64,000 bases of DNA from Paratinospora sagittata (GCA_035771175.1 CM069604.1:18973115-19037114); one strand, 5' to 3'. Positions 51,701-59,008 are shown, numbered from the stretch's first letter. The notes: generated from the letters alone by a model not told the origin. Numbers and translations are program-made.

Positions 51701-54700
51701 TTCAGGCCTGAAGTAAAGTCCAAATCATGTAAGAGCGAGCTTCATAAATTGAACGGCTAAGATATTGGCAACTATGTAGATGTGGTCAAACATGGGTTTT
51801 GGGCTAGGTTGGGCGTAATTCTGGTCTGTTTCGGTGGCACTTTCTATGCTCGGTTTTCTTTCGTTTTAGGCTTCTAGTAGAAGATAAGGTTCCACCCATT
51901 GGTAGCCAAAATCAGACTCCAATTCATGGTCCAATTGACACCTCATGTTGCCTCAAAATTTCATAATATGTGACCTTTGTGATGACATGTCATAAAGGTA
52001 CTTCATAGCATCCAATCACGCTACAACACCACATCTATGGAAATGTGATGGTCTAGTGTTGAGGCCCGCTAACTAAAGCACCAATGCTCCTATTTAAATG
52101 CTCATTCTCCTTGTGATATGCACATGCTATTTCAAGTTTCCATCGAGACAAAATTAATTAATCCCTGTTTTCTCCTCAAGCTATTAATTATTTTTCATCA
52201 AGAGAATTAGAAGAGGATGTGAACATAGAATTGAGGGTGTTAAAGCATGATGGGTATGCTGGAGGATCTTTTTTGGAGTTTTATATGATTCACAAATATC
52301 ATTGAAGTTGGGTCAGCTATGCTTTATGGAATAGAATGTTAGACAATAAAGAAACAACATGTCAACAAATTAAGTGTGATGGAAATATGGATGGCAACAT
52401 GAATATATGGCAAAACATTAAATGAAAAACTAGAAATCAACATATTGGAGAAATAGTAGGAGTTGCTCCAATTGGAGATAAAATGAGAGAAAACTGGTTA
52501 AGGTGGTTTGGACACATATAAGGAAGACCATTGGATGCGCTAGTTAAGAAGAGTGCCCAATTGATAATTCACAATAATGACAGAAGCAAAGGAAGATCTA
52601 AAAATAACATAAATAGAGAAAATTCAGAAAGATATAACTATTTGTAATATAAATGTTTGAAACCTTTATAGAATATAGTGGATGAACTGGATTTAGGGTA
52701 GCCAAACCTATTTAGTTGGTAGAAGGCTTTGTTGAGTTGTGATGTAAATTCGTTTGTGGAAGCAAAGAAATGAAAAATAGTTAAAGAAGCAAAAGATTAA
52801 TTTTCTTCAAGAAAGAATTCTATAAATCAATGAATTGTTTCTCCTAATGGCCAATATACTTTTATAATAAAATAAGAGTCCTAAACTGAATATAAAACTA
52901 AATACACTAATAGAAAGTAGAAAGTAGGCTAAAAGAAACCAAAACGTGGGCTGAAAATAGTAGAAAATAATAGGCACATTTAAGCAAGTAACCCTTCATG
53001 GGTGCTTGCATCAAGTTGAGTTGAGATCCCTCCATATTCTTTACTTCTTCCCTTTTTTTTTTTTTCTTCCCTTTACTTCTTCCCTTTAACGGCCAGATAA
53101 ATCTCCTCCAAATTACAATCTGTTATCATAAGTTATTTTTCTTTTGGGTTTGGTGGGAGGGCGGAGAGAAACGTTAGTGAATTTATTCATCAACTAGAAA
53201 ATGCTAGATTTATGTTTTAATGTATATCAATCCAGCTTATGATATATAAGCATAATTCATGTTATTTAGCTTCCTATGCAAATATTGCAAGTATTAACGT
53301 AAGAGTTTACTTATTAAAGCCACACATTCTAAATTGCAATATGGTGATTGTTATTTTGCACTAACTTATTTATTTTCAGTCATGCATCTTTTTGAGCCAT
53401 TTTCTACTAAAGGCTGCTTCTAGGCACTTTTGAATCATTTCCTTATCTACTGTGACTTCTTTTTTTTTTTTTTTTTTTCAAAATATCTACTGTGACTTGA
53501 AACCATACAACTATGTACATTGGCCAGACTTTTGTAAATGCTACAGGTTGCAAAATCCTCAAAAGTTTTGATATTTTGTGTTTAATGTGTCACATTTCTG
53601 GACCTGATTAATATTGTAACTTTAGCATGACCTTCAGAATTTTTACTGAATCACATGGGCCTATTGCTGAATTTCAAATATGACTTAGTTTAGCATCCAA
53701 CTTAATTCGTCAACTTATATTTGTTTTCTTTGAATAATGTGATAGAAGACTGGGATGGAGCATTCTTAAGTGATAGTAGACCATCCCTTCTGAATACCTG
53801 TTCAGCTGCTTAAAGACTCAAATTCTGAATTTTTCTGACAATGATTAGTCAATACTATCACATCTTAGTAGCAAGATAAAAAAGTGAGAGTTCCTTTTTT
53901 TGTTGTTCCCGCTAATTGTAATGCTTCCACATCTTTTCCATTTTGCTGGCTAACTGCCTGCCTGGAAAAGGTTTGGTAGCAGTGTGAAGTAGTCATTTTT
54001 CATCCTAAAACTCAAATCCATGTTTTATTTAAGTGATTAATTTGCAAGGACCAAACAATAATTGTTCATGTTTTCTCTTTCCCTCTTAAGTATAATGCTT
54101 CCAAATCCATACCATTGAGCGTGCCAACTGCAAAGAAGAGGATTTTTCGTAGGGATGTGTTTGGACCTTTCTTAAAAGGATTGCAAAACCATCTCTGAAA
54201 TGCAAGTGTATGTTATTTTTGGGTTTATTGACAAAGCCAACTTAATTAACATGTTGATTAAGAGTATAGAGTTTATGTTAGCTCCTTCTTAGCCATGGGT
54301 TTCTAAAACATGGAATGGTGTTTCTGGGTCTGCATTTACTTTTATCTGTCAAAATTTAGTGGTAATACAATTTCTTATCTTTTGAGCCAACAGCAGAGTG
54401 GGTTGAAGAGGACAGATATGTTCTTAACAATTCACAATTTAAAGGTGTTACTATTTCACAACAGCAATTTTTTTCATTTAATGGAGTCAATTAACCTGAA
54501 ACGATGCTCCTTTACTTTCTAATTTTTCAGTGTCGGCTTGTTAGATAAGCTTTTTCCCATGGTATGCACACTTTCCAGAATTCTTTGGTTGGGTTCTAGT
54601 GTATGATGTTGCATGCATGCCTCTTTCCCTAAAACTGAACTATTGTAAGAGTGACCAAGTGTGCAAATATTGTTACAGGGAAAATAGAGCAGTCTACACT

Positions 54701-56265
54701 TGAAGAGTGCCGAGATGCTTATTCAAGTTGGTTAAACATTGTAATTAATCTTTTACATAATCTTATTTTCTTAGGCTCCCTACCCCCTTTCAATAAAATC
54801 CTTACTGTTTAAGGCTTTATATAAATCATTGTTGAAACTTTCTCAGGCACATGACTCGTTGAAGCAGGAGAATCTTGCAAAACCTGAAGGCAAGTATTTC
54901 TTTTTTTTTGCTCTTTAGGGCAGAAGGTAAGTTTCTTTTGAAACGGCGTTTGAAGCTTTTATAGACTCTTAGCAGTAATTATAAGAAAGATGCAGAAAAT
55001 GAATTAGTTGTTTTCAAATTTAGATATAGTCCAGAATCATCTTATGTTTCAAGCTCTCTTTTCAACGCAGAAGCAGGTGTGACTAACATGATTCAAAATG
55101 ATGATTTTCATTTGGAAGGGAATGCAACAATGAAGGAAATTTCAGAAAGGGTACATGATTCAAGAGAGGTTCCAACCCCGCATGAGGGGTCTGCTGGTGA
55201 TCAGAGTATGCTTGACAAGAACCATGTGCAAGGAGACATGATTGATTCAAGCTCTGATGCACATTCATTAAGTGGATCATTAAGAAAATTCTTGTCATAC
55301 TTGAAAAGTCAAAATCGCCTTTCTCTTGTTTTGGTCATTGCCTCTCTCTCGATTCTTCTTCTGATGCAGGTATATAACTATCTACAATACATTCCGTTTG
55401 ATTGTTATAAGGTGCAATTAATAGTTTTAAGATGAAATACAAATTGACATTTGGAACTATTTTCTTTATATGCTTGTGTTAGTGCTATATCTGAAACCTT
55501 TTCAGTGGCATCAATACACAAGCATACAAATTGCACATCAAATGTGTTGCCAGCTAGTTTCAGTGCATGATGTTTCTTTTCTATCTCGTAGACTTGTACT
55601 CAAGTTGAGTTGAGTTTGAGATAGAAATGAAACATCATGACTTGAATAGAGGATTCTCTGTGAACATTAAATAGACTGGTAACAGATCATTGCCCCTTAT
55701 GCTAATATGCTATAAAACCATCTGAAACATGTTATAGACGATTGTTAACCCTATCAGACAAAATATTTTTCTGTTAAGGGAAGATAGAGAGGGAGGGTGA
55801 GAGGGAGATTTATCATCATTCTATTATAACATGGGAAGATACAATAGTTAGGGAACATCAGATGCTCAATCTTATAACTATAGTGAAATGCATTGTGAGT
55901 AAACTAGGAAGAAGTGAACGGTGTCTTTTTGTCCTTGTGCAATTGTGCCTGCATTCTCATATGAATGATTAACTGATTCTTGATACTGATATTTCTTCTT
56001 CTGTTTTGGAATGCAGATGAGCATTATAGTATTATTAACTAGAGCTCCACAAGTTCATATAATTTCACAACTGGACTATGCAAGACACATTGGAAGCAAA
56101 GGAGGAGACGGTAGGACAGAGACGATAGCTTGGTTGGAGAAGCGAGTCCACAACTTGAAGGATGAAATGCTAATGGTTGAGGCTCACCTTGAAAGGATGC
56201 TGCATGAGCATGCAATGTTGAAAGCACAGCTTAAAAGCCTTGAAGAAGTCAGAGAGAGAACATGA
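11869..56265 (+). CDS. VAD1: VAD1-like GRAM/VASt domain membrane protein, 18 exons, 652 aa
   Basis: Coding exons: 11869-12069, 12152-12211, 14707-14757, 15291-15356, 16110-16205, 16400-16501, 23928-24028, 24129-24319, 25301-25341, 25469-25556, 25739-25825, 25919-25973, 27049-27115, 47983-48082, 54679-54740, 54847-54889, 55071-55369, 56017-56265 (TGA). Phases join cleanly: 1,959 nt, no internal stop. Layout: Ser-rich N-terminus (1-67); GRAM domain over exons 2-6 (about 70-180; [32 protein letters not shown]); acidic linker; VASt domain over exons 9-15 (about 290-456; begins [20 protein letters not shown], contains [16 protein letters not shown]); acidic linker; one hydrophobic segment about 554-577; C-terminal coiled coil about 600-648. 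In this family VASt is a START-like lipid fold anchored in the ER, and sterol transfer is known for the yeast and animal relatives. Arabidopsis VAD1 restrains cell death around vascular tissue. Function here is inferred. Oddities: a weak AAAAG acceptor for exon 7, a GC-AG intron after exon 16, and a 20.9-kb intron 13. Exon limits are read by eye, without transcript support. Confidence 0.9.
12995..13075 (-). mobile_element. Au-type SINE, 3' half
   Basis: The + strand reads AAAAAGGGCAGCTTGGTGTG, then AAAGCTCC, then CCCCGGGAAGGGTCAGACCAC. This is the reverse complement of the conserved 3' part of plant Au SINEs (GTGGTCCGACCCTTCCC...GGGCTGCCCTTTTT). The tRNA-derived 5' half is missing. The family call is from memory of the consensus. 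Confidence 0.65.
13240..13855 (+). mobile_element. 5'-truncated L1-type LINE tail
   Basis: This fragment encodes the zinc-binding C-terminal region of a plant L1 ORF2. It has [40 protein letters not shown] and [16 protein letters not shown] motifs in a frame (about 13353-13670) interrupted by stops. A 3' UTR and an A-run (13845-13856) follow. Only about 600 bp survive. No target duplication was identified. It is similar to the 3' part of the L1 at 36.7-40.4 kb. Confidence 0.8.
14815..14966 (+). mobile_element. 118-bp L1 3' stub flanked by 17-bp target duplication
   Basis: AAAGATAGCTATAATGC occurs at 14815-14831 and 14950-14966, just after exon 3. The 118 bp between (14832-14949) end in TTGTTTCTTCTC followed by an A-rich tail, like the 3' end of the L1 at 29.8 kb. 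This is the signature of target-primed reverse transcription that stopped after the 3' UTR. Confidence 0.8.
15542..15592. repeat. Short inverted repeat in intron 4
   Basis: CATGCTTTGAGGC (15542-15554) and GCCTCAAAGCATG (15580-15592) form a perfect 13-bp stem around a 25-nt loop. The GCCTC words resemble those of the decayed hAT-like elements at 18.2 and 42 kb, so it may be a small MITE relic. Confidence 0.5.
18155..18445. mobile_element. hAT-like non-autonomous element relic
   Basis: The left end reads GGTGTTTTCAAGGCGCCAAGG and the right part carries CTTAGGCGTTGCCTAGGTG followed by CCTTTGAACTTTGG. The ends are roughly inverted around clusters of TAGGCG words. No target duplication was recovered. 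Confidence 0.4.
19192..19275 (+). mobile_element. Au-type SINE, 5' (tRNA-derived) half
   Basis: GGGCTTTGGCACAGTTGTTGAAGTTGCTC followed by ACTTGGAGGTCACGAGAGCCTCGTGCC resembles the tRNA-derived head of Au SINEs, with degenerate box A (TTGGCRCAACGGTAAAG) and box B (GGTCACGGGTTCRA). The 3' half is absent. Confidence 0.55.
19435..19600 (+). mobile_element. RTE-clade LINE 3' end fragment
   Basis: GGGGAAGACCAAAATTAATA runs into a decayed version of the conserved RTE ORF end (a WTKxIKKDIT-like frame). It closes with AAAAAGGCTTAGTTGAGTTGAGTT, the typical TTGAGTTGAG tail. It is a 5'-truncated copy. Confidence 0.65.
19597..19915. repeat. Tandem pair of a dispersed repeat also found at 28.7 kb
   Basis: Two related blocks of about 140-170 bp (19597-19736 and 19745-19915) share an order of words: ATTAGTCTGTCTTT or similar, GTGTTT, TTAGATACATG, TTTAGACA, TTAATAAA and a GATGGTA/GATATTA end. 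A third copy lies at 28700-28860. They may be decayed LTRs; family unknown. Confidence 0.55.
20340..21780 (-). pseudogene. RTE-clade LINE reverse transcriptase remnant
   Basis: Reading right to left, 21745-21524 has the RT N-terminal region ([28 protein letters not shown]). 21543-21271 has the [20 protein letters not shown] and [12 protein letters not shown] motifs. 21194-20988 has [20 protein letters not shown], where the usual FADD catalytic pair has become FADN. The 3' part to about 20340 ends in the reverse complement of the TTGAGTTGAG tail. Frames are broken and one catalytic Asp is lost, so it is inactive. Confidence 0.85.
22110..23000 (+). pseudogene. Ty1/copia RT-RNase H remnant with polypurine tract
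   Basis: A heavily mutated + strand frame near 22140-22520 retains copia RT C-terminal features: VYLDDI (YVDD region), a DQGSLKYF stretch (normally DLGSLKYFLGIE) and a later block resembling RNase H. It ends at AGCTTGAGGGGGGAGTACT (about 22972-22990), a copia-type polypurine tract placed before a 3' LTR. Many stops are present. The 3' LTR, if present, should start just after 22985, but no end was defined. Confidence 0.65.
23745..23830 (+). pseudogene. Decayed duplicate of VAD1-like exon 7
   Basis: A block reading GGACTCGGAGTTTGAGCTTAG, then AATCCAAGGCCATGGTGAATT, parallels exon 7 (GGACTTAAAATCTGAGCTTAG, then AAGCCAAGGCAATGGAGATGT). It is preceded by the same poly-T/CATAAA acceptor context. 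In the matching frame it reads [16 protein letters not shown] and then hits TAA, so inclusion would truncate the protein. The upstream intron sequence (AAGCACTGAAATCCATTTATTTGA against AAGTGCTGAAATTTGTTTGA) is duplicated too. Confidence 0.7.
25691..25721. repeat. (GTT)n(GT)n microsatellite in intron 10
   Basis: A GTT run is followed by a GT run, about 18 bp upstream of the TTTCAG acceptor of exon 11. Confidence 0.9.
28700..28860. repeat. Third copy of the dispersed repeat seen at 19.6 kb
   Basis: The word order is the same as at 19597-19915: TAGAATAGTTTTAAGTATC, GTGTATTTAGATGCATAGTGG, TTTAGACATATGAGG, TTTTAGACC and TTTTAATAGATA. It is preceded by TGTTAGAACTTAGATA, which could be an LTR start. 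Confidence 0.5.
29775..31434 (-). mobile_element. 5'-truncated L1-type LINE with 17-bp target duplication
   Basis: AATGAAGGACAATCTTT flanks the copy at 29775-29791 and 31418-31434. The L1 itself (29792-31417) is on the - strand. Its 3' end is marked by T-runs (A-tail on the - strand) at about 29792-29803. Coding 31417-31027 is the RT C-terminal part ([34 protein letters not shown]). 30990-29974 is the zinc-binding domain ([38 protein letters not shown]), 338 codons open. The two frames are offset, and the EN and RT fingers are missing, so the copy was dead on arrival. The long open second frame suggests a fairly recent insertion. Confidence 0.92.
32690..32850 (-). mobile_element. RTE-clade LINE 3' end fragment
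   Basis: CTCAACTCAACTCAACTTAACCAAGCC followed by AGCTACATGAATC is the reverse complement of an RTE 3' end with the TTGAGTTGAG tail. About 150 bp survive. Confidence 0.6.
32851..34620. other. Intron 13 sequence with no recognised feature
   Basis: Short frames occur on both strands (for example 33277-33486 and 33894-34130 on +), but none shows a domain, motif or composition that I recognise as protein. Confidence 0.5.
34625..35030 (-). mobile_element. RTE-clade LINE 3' end fragment
   Basis: Starting at the tail (CAACTCAACTCAACTTAACAAGCC, 34632 onward), the - strand frame 34871-34689 carries [17 protein letters not shown] and an [12 protein letters not shown] stretch typical of the RTE ORF end. 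It is parallel to the copy at 20.3-20.7 kb. Confidence 0.7.
35010..35121. repeat. 56-bp tandem duplication
   Basis: GTTTCTTCAAGTGTTGTTTC and the following 36 bases occur at 35010 and again at 35066 with almost no change. An A-run follows the second copy. Confidence 0.9.
35900..36295 (+). mobile_element. Possible LTR 3' end plus decayed primer site
   Basis: Sequence ending TCTTTTTATGTATTACAACA followed by TGGTATTAAAGC (36282-36293) resembles an LTR end plus a mutated tRNA-Met primer site (TGGTATCAGAGC, 10 of 12 matches). No internal coding region follows, because L1 sequence starts soon after. The left LTR border is not defined. Confidence 0.35.
36350..40410 (+). pseudogene. Nearly full-length but broken L1-type LINE (EN, RT, zinc-binding)
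   Basis: This is the most complete LINE here. ORF2 starts at ATG 36692 ([14 protein letters not shown]), with an in-frame stop near 36806. The endonuclease runs to about 37320 ([29 protein letters not shown]). The RT follows in several frames: 37747-38292 ([33 protein letters not shown]), 38305-38514 ([38 protein letters not shown]) and about 38700-39458 with a CVDDTLLF catalytic motif. The zinc-binding end runs 39593 to about 40300. A GC-rich stretch (36400-36510) may be the 5' UTR. The 3' end is a T/A-rich tail near 40400. Multiple stops and frameshifts make it inactive. No target duplication was found. Confidence 0.88.
40411..41960. other. Intron 13 repeat-like sequence with GCGC(T)GGCGC words
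   Basis: No gene is seen. Around 40690-40820 there are several copies of an (A)CTAGCGCGCTGGCGC-like motif. At 41289-41330 a 12-bp unit, TTGATCCTTTCC, is repeated about three times. The stretch resembles LTR or leader sequence of an unidentified retroelement. Confidence 0.4.
41961..42720. mobile_element. hAT-like element relic with GAGGCG-rich ends
   Basis: The left end (CATTGTTTTAAGAATCATTTG, then GAGGCGTACACCTC) and the reverse complement of the right end (CAAGGTTATAACAATGGACGC) match at 11 of the first 15 positions. GCCTC-rich subterminal blocks sit inside. The interior is AT-rich and non-coding. Flanking 8-mers do not match. Confidence 0.4.
42721..43585. other. Intron 13 repeat-like sequence, no gene
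   Basis: It contains a G-run (42759-42770) and a block reading TTTAGAGTGGTTCGGCTTGC then AAAGCCTACATCCACTAC, a motif I associate with repeated plant DNA. It also contains the first of several CACGTTT/GCGTTT words that continue to 43930. No coding frame. Confidence 0.4.
43586..43785 (+). ncRNA. U1: Retroposed U1 snRNA pseudogene with 15-bp target duplication
   Basis: The insert at 43601-43763 reads as plant U1 snRNA from its first base. It begins ATACTTACCTGGACG, with the 5' splice-site-pairing ACTTACCT intact. It contains GGCCCATGGCCTAGG and CCTCCATTGCACTTGG, a near-intact Sm-site region (CATAATTTGTGGTAG) and the final stem ending GGCCCCTGC. A short A-run (43764-43770) follows. Perfect 15-bp duplications GTTAGAAGCGTGTTT flank it (43586-43600 and 43771-43785). 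A full-length RNA copy, A-tail and target duplication mean LINE-mediated retroposition. No upstream sequence element or TATA is seen at snRNA spacing. It lies in sense within intron 13. Substitutions relative to my memory of the U1 consensus suggest a pseudogene. Confidence 0.92.
43786..44430. other. Intron 13 sequence with GCGTTT words, no gene
   Basis: It continues the word-repeat region that received the U1 copy (GAAACACGTTTC, AAGTGCGTTTC, AAATGCGTTTTTC). After 43950 it becomes AT-rich, with a TTTGACTTTGACTTTGA run near 44270. No coding signal. Confidence 0.5.
44431..47570 (+). pseudogene. L1-type LINE remnant, split by a hAT-like element
   Basis: The left part (about 44431-45026) decodes to decayed RT ([16 protein letters not shown] near 44515). 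The right part (46342 to about 47570) continues exactly where the left stops, with LGMPLGG-like and [20 protein letters not shown] residues and [12 protein letters not shown], and then a 3' UTR ending near AAAAAAG at 47563-47569. Rejoining the parts at the TTCATGGC target restores the expected order around the RT-to-thumb transition. Stops are frequent. Confidence 0.8.
45034..46341. mobile_element. hAT-like non-autonomous element inside the L1 remnant
   Basis: The terminal inverted repeats are (C)AGTGTTATTAAGG at the left (45034/45035) and CCTTAATAACACT(C) at the right (ending 46340/46341). TTCATGGC flanks both sides (45027-45034 and 46342-46349; 7-8 bp depending on the base assigned to the terminus). 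The L1 sequence is continuous across it. Subterminal blocks are rich in GGCGC/CGCCTC words. The core holds CT and CTT microsatellites (about 45430-45760, with (CT)20 near 45720) and GCA/GCT-rich hairpin blocks (45840-46020). No transposase is present. Confidence 0.85.
49500..49600 (-). mobile_element. RTE-clade LINE 3' tail scrap
   Basis: AAACTCAACTTTATTCAACT followed by AAGCCTTTTCATCTACATGG and GGTCAAGTAGTAAATTTGC is a decayed reverse complement of the RTE 3' end seen at 20.3 and 34.6 kb. Confidence 0.5.
50526..51391. mobile_element. hAT-like element with 8-bp target duplication and internal inverted repeat
   Basis: GGTTTAAG flanks the element at 50526-50533 and 51384-51391. The termini (50534-51383) are TAGGGGTGAAAG at the left and the reverse complement of TAGGGGTGTAAACGGG at the right. 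GGGTCGGG-type words are typical of a plant hAT-like family. Inside, about 50 bp at 50832-50880 (TATTTATAGTGGAGGAGTGC then TCCCCCTCCCC) pair with 51008-51060 (AGCACTCCTCCACTATAAAT). A TATAAATA box therefore faces outward from each arm. No transposase is encoded. Confidence 0.88.
52280..52745 (+). mobile_element. RTE-clade LINE 3' end fragment
   Basis: The + strand carries decayed RTE ORF-end features (an [12 protein letters not shown] start, [19 protein letters not shown] and NHIN-type stretches). It ends near GGTAGAAGGCTTTGTTGAGTTG (about 52720-52741). It is oriented opposite to the copies at 20.3 and 34.6 kb. Confidence 0.65.
54847..55070 (+). other. Exon 16 with GC donor (GC-AG intron 16)
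   Basis: Exon 16 (54847-54889) ends CCTGAAG followed by GCAAGT instead of GTAAGT; the acceptor is AACGCAG at 55064-55070. AG|GCAAGT is the known consensus for the minor class of GC-AG introns. No nearby GT keeps the frame. Confidence 0.75.
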
Positions 56266-56913
56266 AGAAGCCATCAACTTTGATATGAAGTACATGAACT
56301 GTATACAACACAGTAGGGTGATTGCATGTAACAAAAAATGCATCGCCCATTAAAAATTGTAGCAATTGCGACTGTTGCCCATTAAAAATGGGTAGCAGCA
56401 GCAAGCACAAACAAGAAAGGATTGCCAAGTTTAGTGAATGTGTACCTCATCTTTAAGTAATATCTTGGGTCATGGTTGTGTAGGGATAGGACTCTTTTCT
56501 CATTTTTCTTTACACAACGCAACCTAACTATTCCGGAGCAATATTTGTCATGGATGCAAATCACTATTAAGGCCATCCTCTCATTGAGGATCCATTTTGT
56601 CATGCTATATTTCCTCAACTTCTACCGGCAACTTGAGTAGTTGGGATGTTGAAAGAATACAAGGTGAGATTTGTCCATGAGGGAGTGAATATGTTAAATC
56701 AAAATTCAACTTTTGTTCTCAAAAGAAAAACCTATGTTTTTAGATCTGAAATTCTTGATCTTTCCAATAGTCACCGCACCTATATAAATATAAAATAAAG
56801 GGTGCTTTTGAGAGTGCACCTAGATTTCTCACTGAGTTCACCGCCTTCGTAAGCAATGTAAGTTCACATAGAACATAAAACAAAACTAATAAAAGTTCAG
56901 ATAGAACATTTAA
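56266..56913 (+). other. 3' UTR and downstream region of the VAD1-like gene
   Basis: Directly after the stop, GCCCATTAAAAATTG/TGCCCATTAAAAATGG occurs twice (56345-56392). No canonical AATAAA lies in the first 400 bp; AAATAAAGGG occurs at about 56793. The cleavage site is unknown. No other gene is seen before the Mutator-like element A. Confidence 0.5.
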
Positions 56914-58395
56914 GGCCCAATGACATGATTACCTTTCAAAAAAAAAAAAATTTTACAAATGCCATCTATATACAAATAATATTTCATTTGCCATACTTTA
57001 CTGTTCATTGCACAGTCAGTACGCCAAATAAGCGCCACGTCAGCGCGGAGGTGACATTTTTTTTTAGGTGAAGGGAAGACGTCTTTTCAAAAGACGCCTT
57101 CCTTTCAAATTTTTTTTTTTACAAGTGCAAGGGAAGGCGTCTTTTAAAAAGACGTCTTCCCTTCCACGTAAAAAAAAAAAATTATCTCATCTGCCTTTCT
57201 TCTTTGAAGATTTTGGTCCTACAGACACTTTACCAGGAGTGAAATTCTCCTTGTCCGGAGTGAAAATTTCTTCTTCTCTATCTGAATCAGAGAAAAGAAC
57301 CTTTGCAACCTTGTTCTCTTTGCCTTCATACTTGTTTTCTGCATTGAATTTGACATCATTTCTAGTTACCCTGTTGCTCTTTTCAATGCTCCTGCCTGTC
57401 TGAAGATTAAGCAAGCCACTGGGTTTTTCTCTTCTAGACCAAAGACTTGGAGCATCAAGCTTCTGGCTCAATGCCCTTGGAGCATCAAACTGATAGAAAT
57501 TTTAAACTGAAACCAATTCATTCATTCAGCATAACATTAGAAGATACAACCCAATTCAGAAAACACTCCCGATCATACAAAAACCCCAAAGATCAGAACA
57601 AAAAACAGTCACAAAACACCCAAAAAACCACTGCCCATCTCAATTCAATCAAAAGTACATAATTTGAAAAAAAAAAAAAACATATATCATCATCCAACTC
57701 ATTTCCACCTTTAAGAACAACTTCAAGACCATATCCAACACACCCAAATCAAATAACTCAAAAATAAAATAAATAAATAAAAAGTAAATAAATAATGTCA
57801 TTAACACAAAAATTGAATTCAGATTCTCATTCTGTAAAACACAAAAAAAATAATGTCATTAACAATTATTTCTCACCCAATTTTCTACATTTTAATTCCA
57901 AGAATCCATTAAGGCCTCACCTGAAATTTCTTTCTTCTTCTTCTTTTTCTTCTTCCTCTTCTTCTTCTTCTTTTTCTTCTTCTTCTATATTTACTTCGGG
58001 TGGTAATGGGTTTTCAATAACAGGCGATACAAATGGGTTCTCAACATCAAAAGCTTGACTCAAAGTAACCCAATGCAGCCTGTAGATCCTAGTTGAAGCA
58101 CCCAATCTCAAAGTAATCCAATTCCGACAGATTTCATGAGAAAATTTTTTTTTTTACGTGGAAGGGAAAAAGACGCCTTCCCTTTCATTGTAAAAAAAAA
58201 AAAATTGATGGGAAGGCGTCTTTTCAAAAGACGCCTTCCCTTTACTTAAAAAAAAATGCCACCTTCGCGCTGACGTGACGCTTATTTGACATGCTGACTG
58301 TGCAATGAACAGTAAAATATGGCAAATGGGTCATTATTTTTATGTGGATGGCATTTGTGAATTTTTTTTTTGAAGGGTAATCATGTCATTGGCCC
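56914..58395. mobile_element. Mutator-like element A (Pack-MULE-like) with captured FHA/PS1-like exons
   Basis: The left end GGCCCAATGACATGATTACC (56914) and the right end GGTAATCATGTCATTGGCCC (ending 58395) are inverted. The match extends about 140 bp inward (GATGGCATTTGT..., CAATGAACAGTAAA, CGCTGACGTG). Two palindromes follow at each side (57067-57168 and 58155-58246). The centre (about 57180-58140) is the reverse complement of the centre of element B and carries the same exon pieces on the - strand: 57471-57187 (QKLDAPSLWSRR, FTPDKENFTPGK) and 58111-57917 (MRLGASTRIYRLHWVTL). The 9-mers just outside (AACATTTAA, AATTAAAAA) do not match, so a clean target duplication is not seen. Confidence 0.85.
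57187..58111 (-). pseudogene. Captured FHA-domain (PS1-like) gene fragment in element A
   Basis: Two exon-like blocks on the - strand, 58111-57917 and 57490-57187, are separated by a T-rich intron-like stretch that keeps a GTGAGG donor and a CTATCAG acceptor. The first block reads LGASTRIYRLHWVTLSQAFD then VENPFVSP, followed by a long Glu run. The second reads APSLWSRR, SDREEEIFTPDKENFTPGK, then KSSKKKGR and a stop. From memory these resemble the end of the FHA domain and the next exon of plant PS1 (PARALLEL SPINDLE 1)-type FHA proteins. No start, FHA core or C-terminal domain is present, so it is a transduplicated fragment. Confidence 0.6.
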
Positions 58396-58700
58396 AATTA
58401 AAAAGATCCAATAATAGTAGGCATGGGGAAAATTTGCTCTTTCCATTTTTATCCCAATTTTTTAAAATTTATCCCCCATCTCCGCTAGTCTTCTATCAAA
58501 ACATATCCAATAATTTTTTTTCTTTTTTTTCAGAAGAAACATATAACTATATTAAATGGAGAGAATGGATATCTGTACGTATTGCACCAGTGGTACAACC
58601 CGCCACAACCAAGAAACCAACTACAATAACCCCAACTCAAGCAGCTTGCACCCATAAAATTGACAACACTTAACCACAACACAATCCACACACAATCAGA
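58396..58700 (-). mobile_element. L1 3' end, left part of a LINE split by element B
   Basis: 58508-58700 on the - strand ends with ATAGTTATATGTTTCTTCTG and an A-rich tail, matching the L1 3' ends elsewhere in the window. It continues at 60519-60898 across element B. 58396-58507 is unassigned AT-rich sequence between element A and the L1 tail. Confidence 0.7.
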
Positions 58701-58854
58701 GGGCCAATGACATGATTACCCTTCAAAAAAAAAAAATTTCACAAATGCCATCCACATACAAATAATGACCAATTTGCCATATTTTACTGTTCATTGCACA
58801 GTCAGCATGTCAAATAAGCGCCACGTCAGCGCGAAGGTGACATTTTTTTTTAAG

Positions 58855-59008
58855 TGAAGAAGGCGTGAAAAGGCGCCTTCCCTTCACAAATTTTTTTTTT
58901 TACAAGTGAAAGGGAAGGCGTCTTTTCAAAAGACGCATTCCCATCAAATTTTTTTTTTTTACAATGAAAGGGAAGACGTCTTTTCAAAAGACGTCTTCCC
59001 TTCCACGT
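58855..59008. repeat. Left palindrome array of element B (three units)
   Basis: There are three imperfect or perfect palindromes separated by T/A runs. The third (about 58966-59004) is perfect with GGGAAGACGTCTTTT arms, where both arms changed relative to the usual GGGAAGGCGTCTTTT, so a G-C pair became A-T. Confidence 0.85.

Larger units (their letters stand above)
48083..54678 (+). other. Intron 14 of the VAD1-like gene (6.6 kb)
   Basis: Donor AAAG|GTGTGT and acceptor GTTACAG|GGAAAA. Apart from the listed RTE scraps and hAT element, the stretches 48083-49490, 49580-50520 and 52750-54678 show no gene. Confidence 0.8.

Noticed and set aside
57795..58058. Ser-rich + strand frame in element A, and its counterpart on the - strand in element B
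   Set aside because: It is the antisense of the captured Glu-rich exon and intron; the sense strand gives the recognisable protein.
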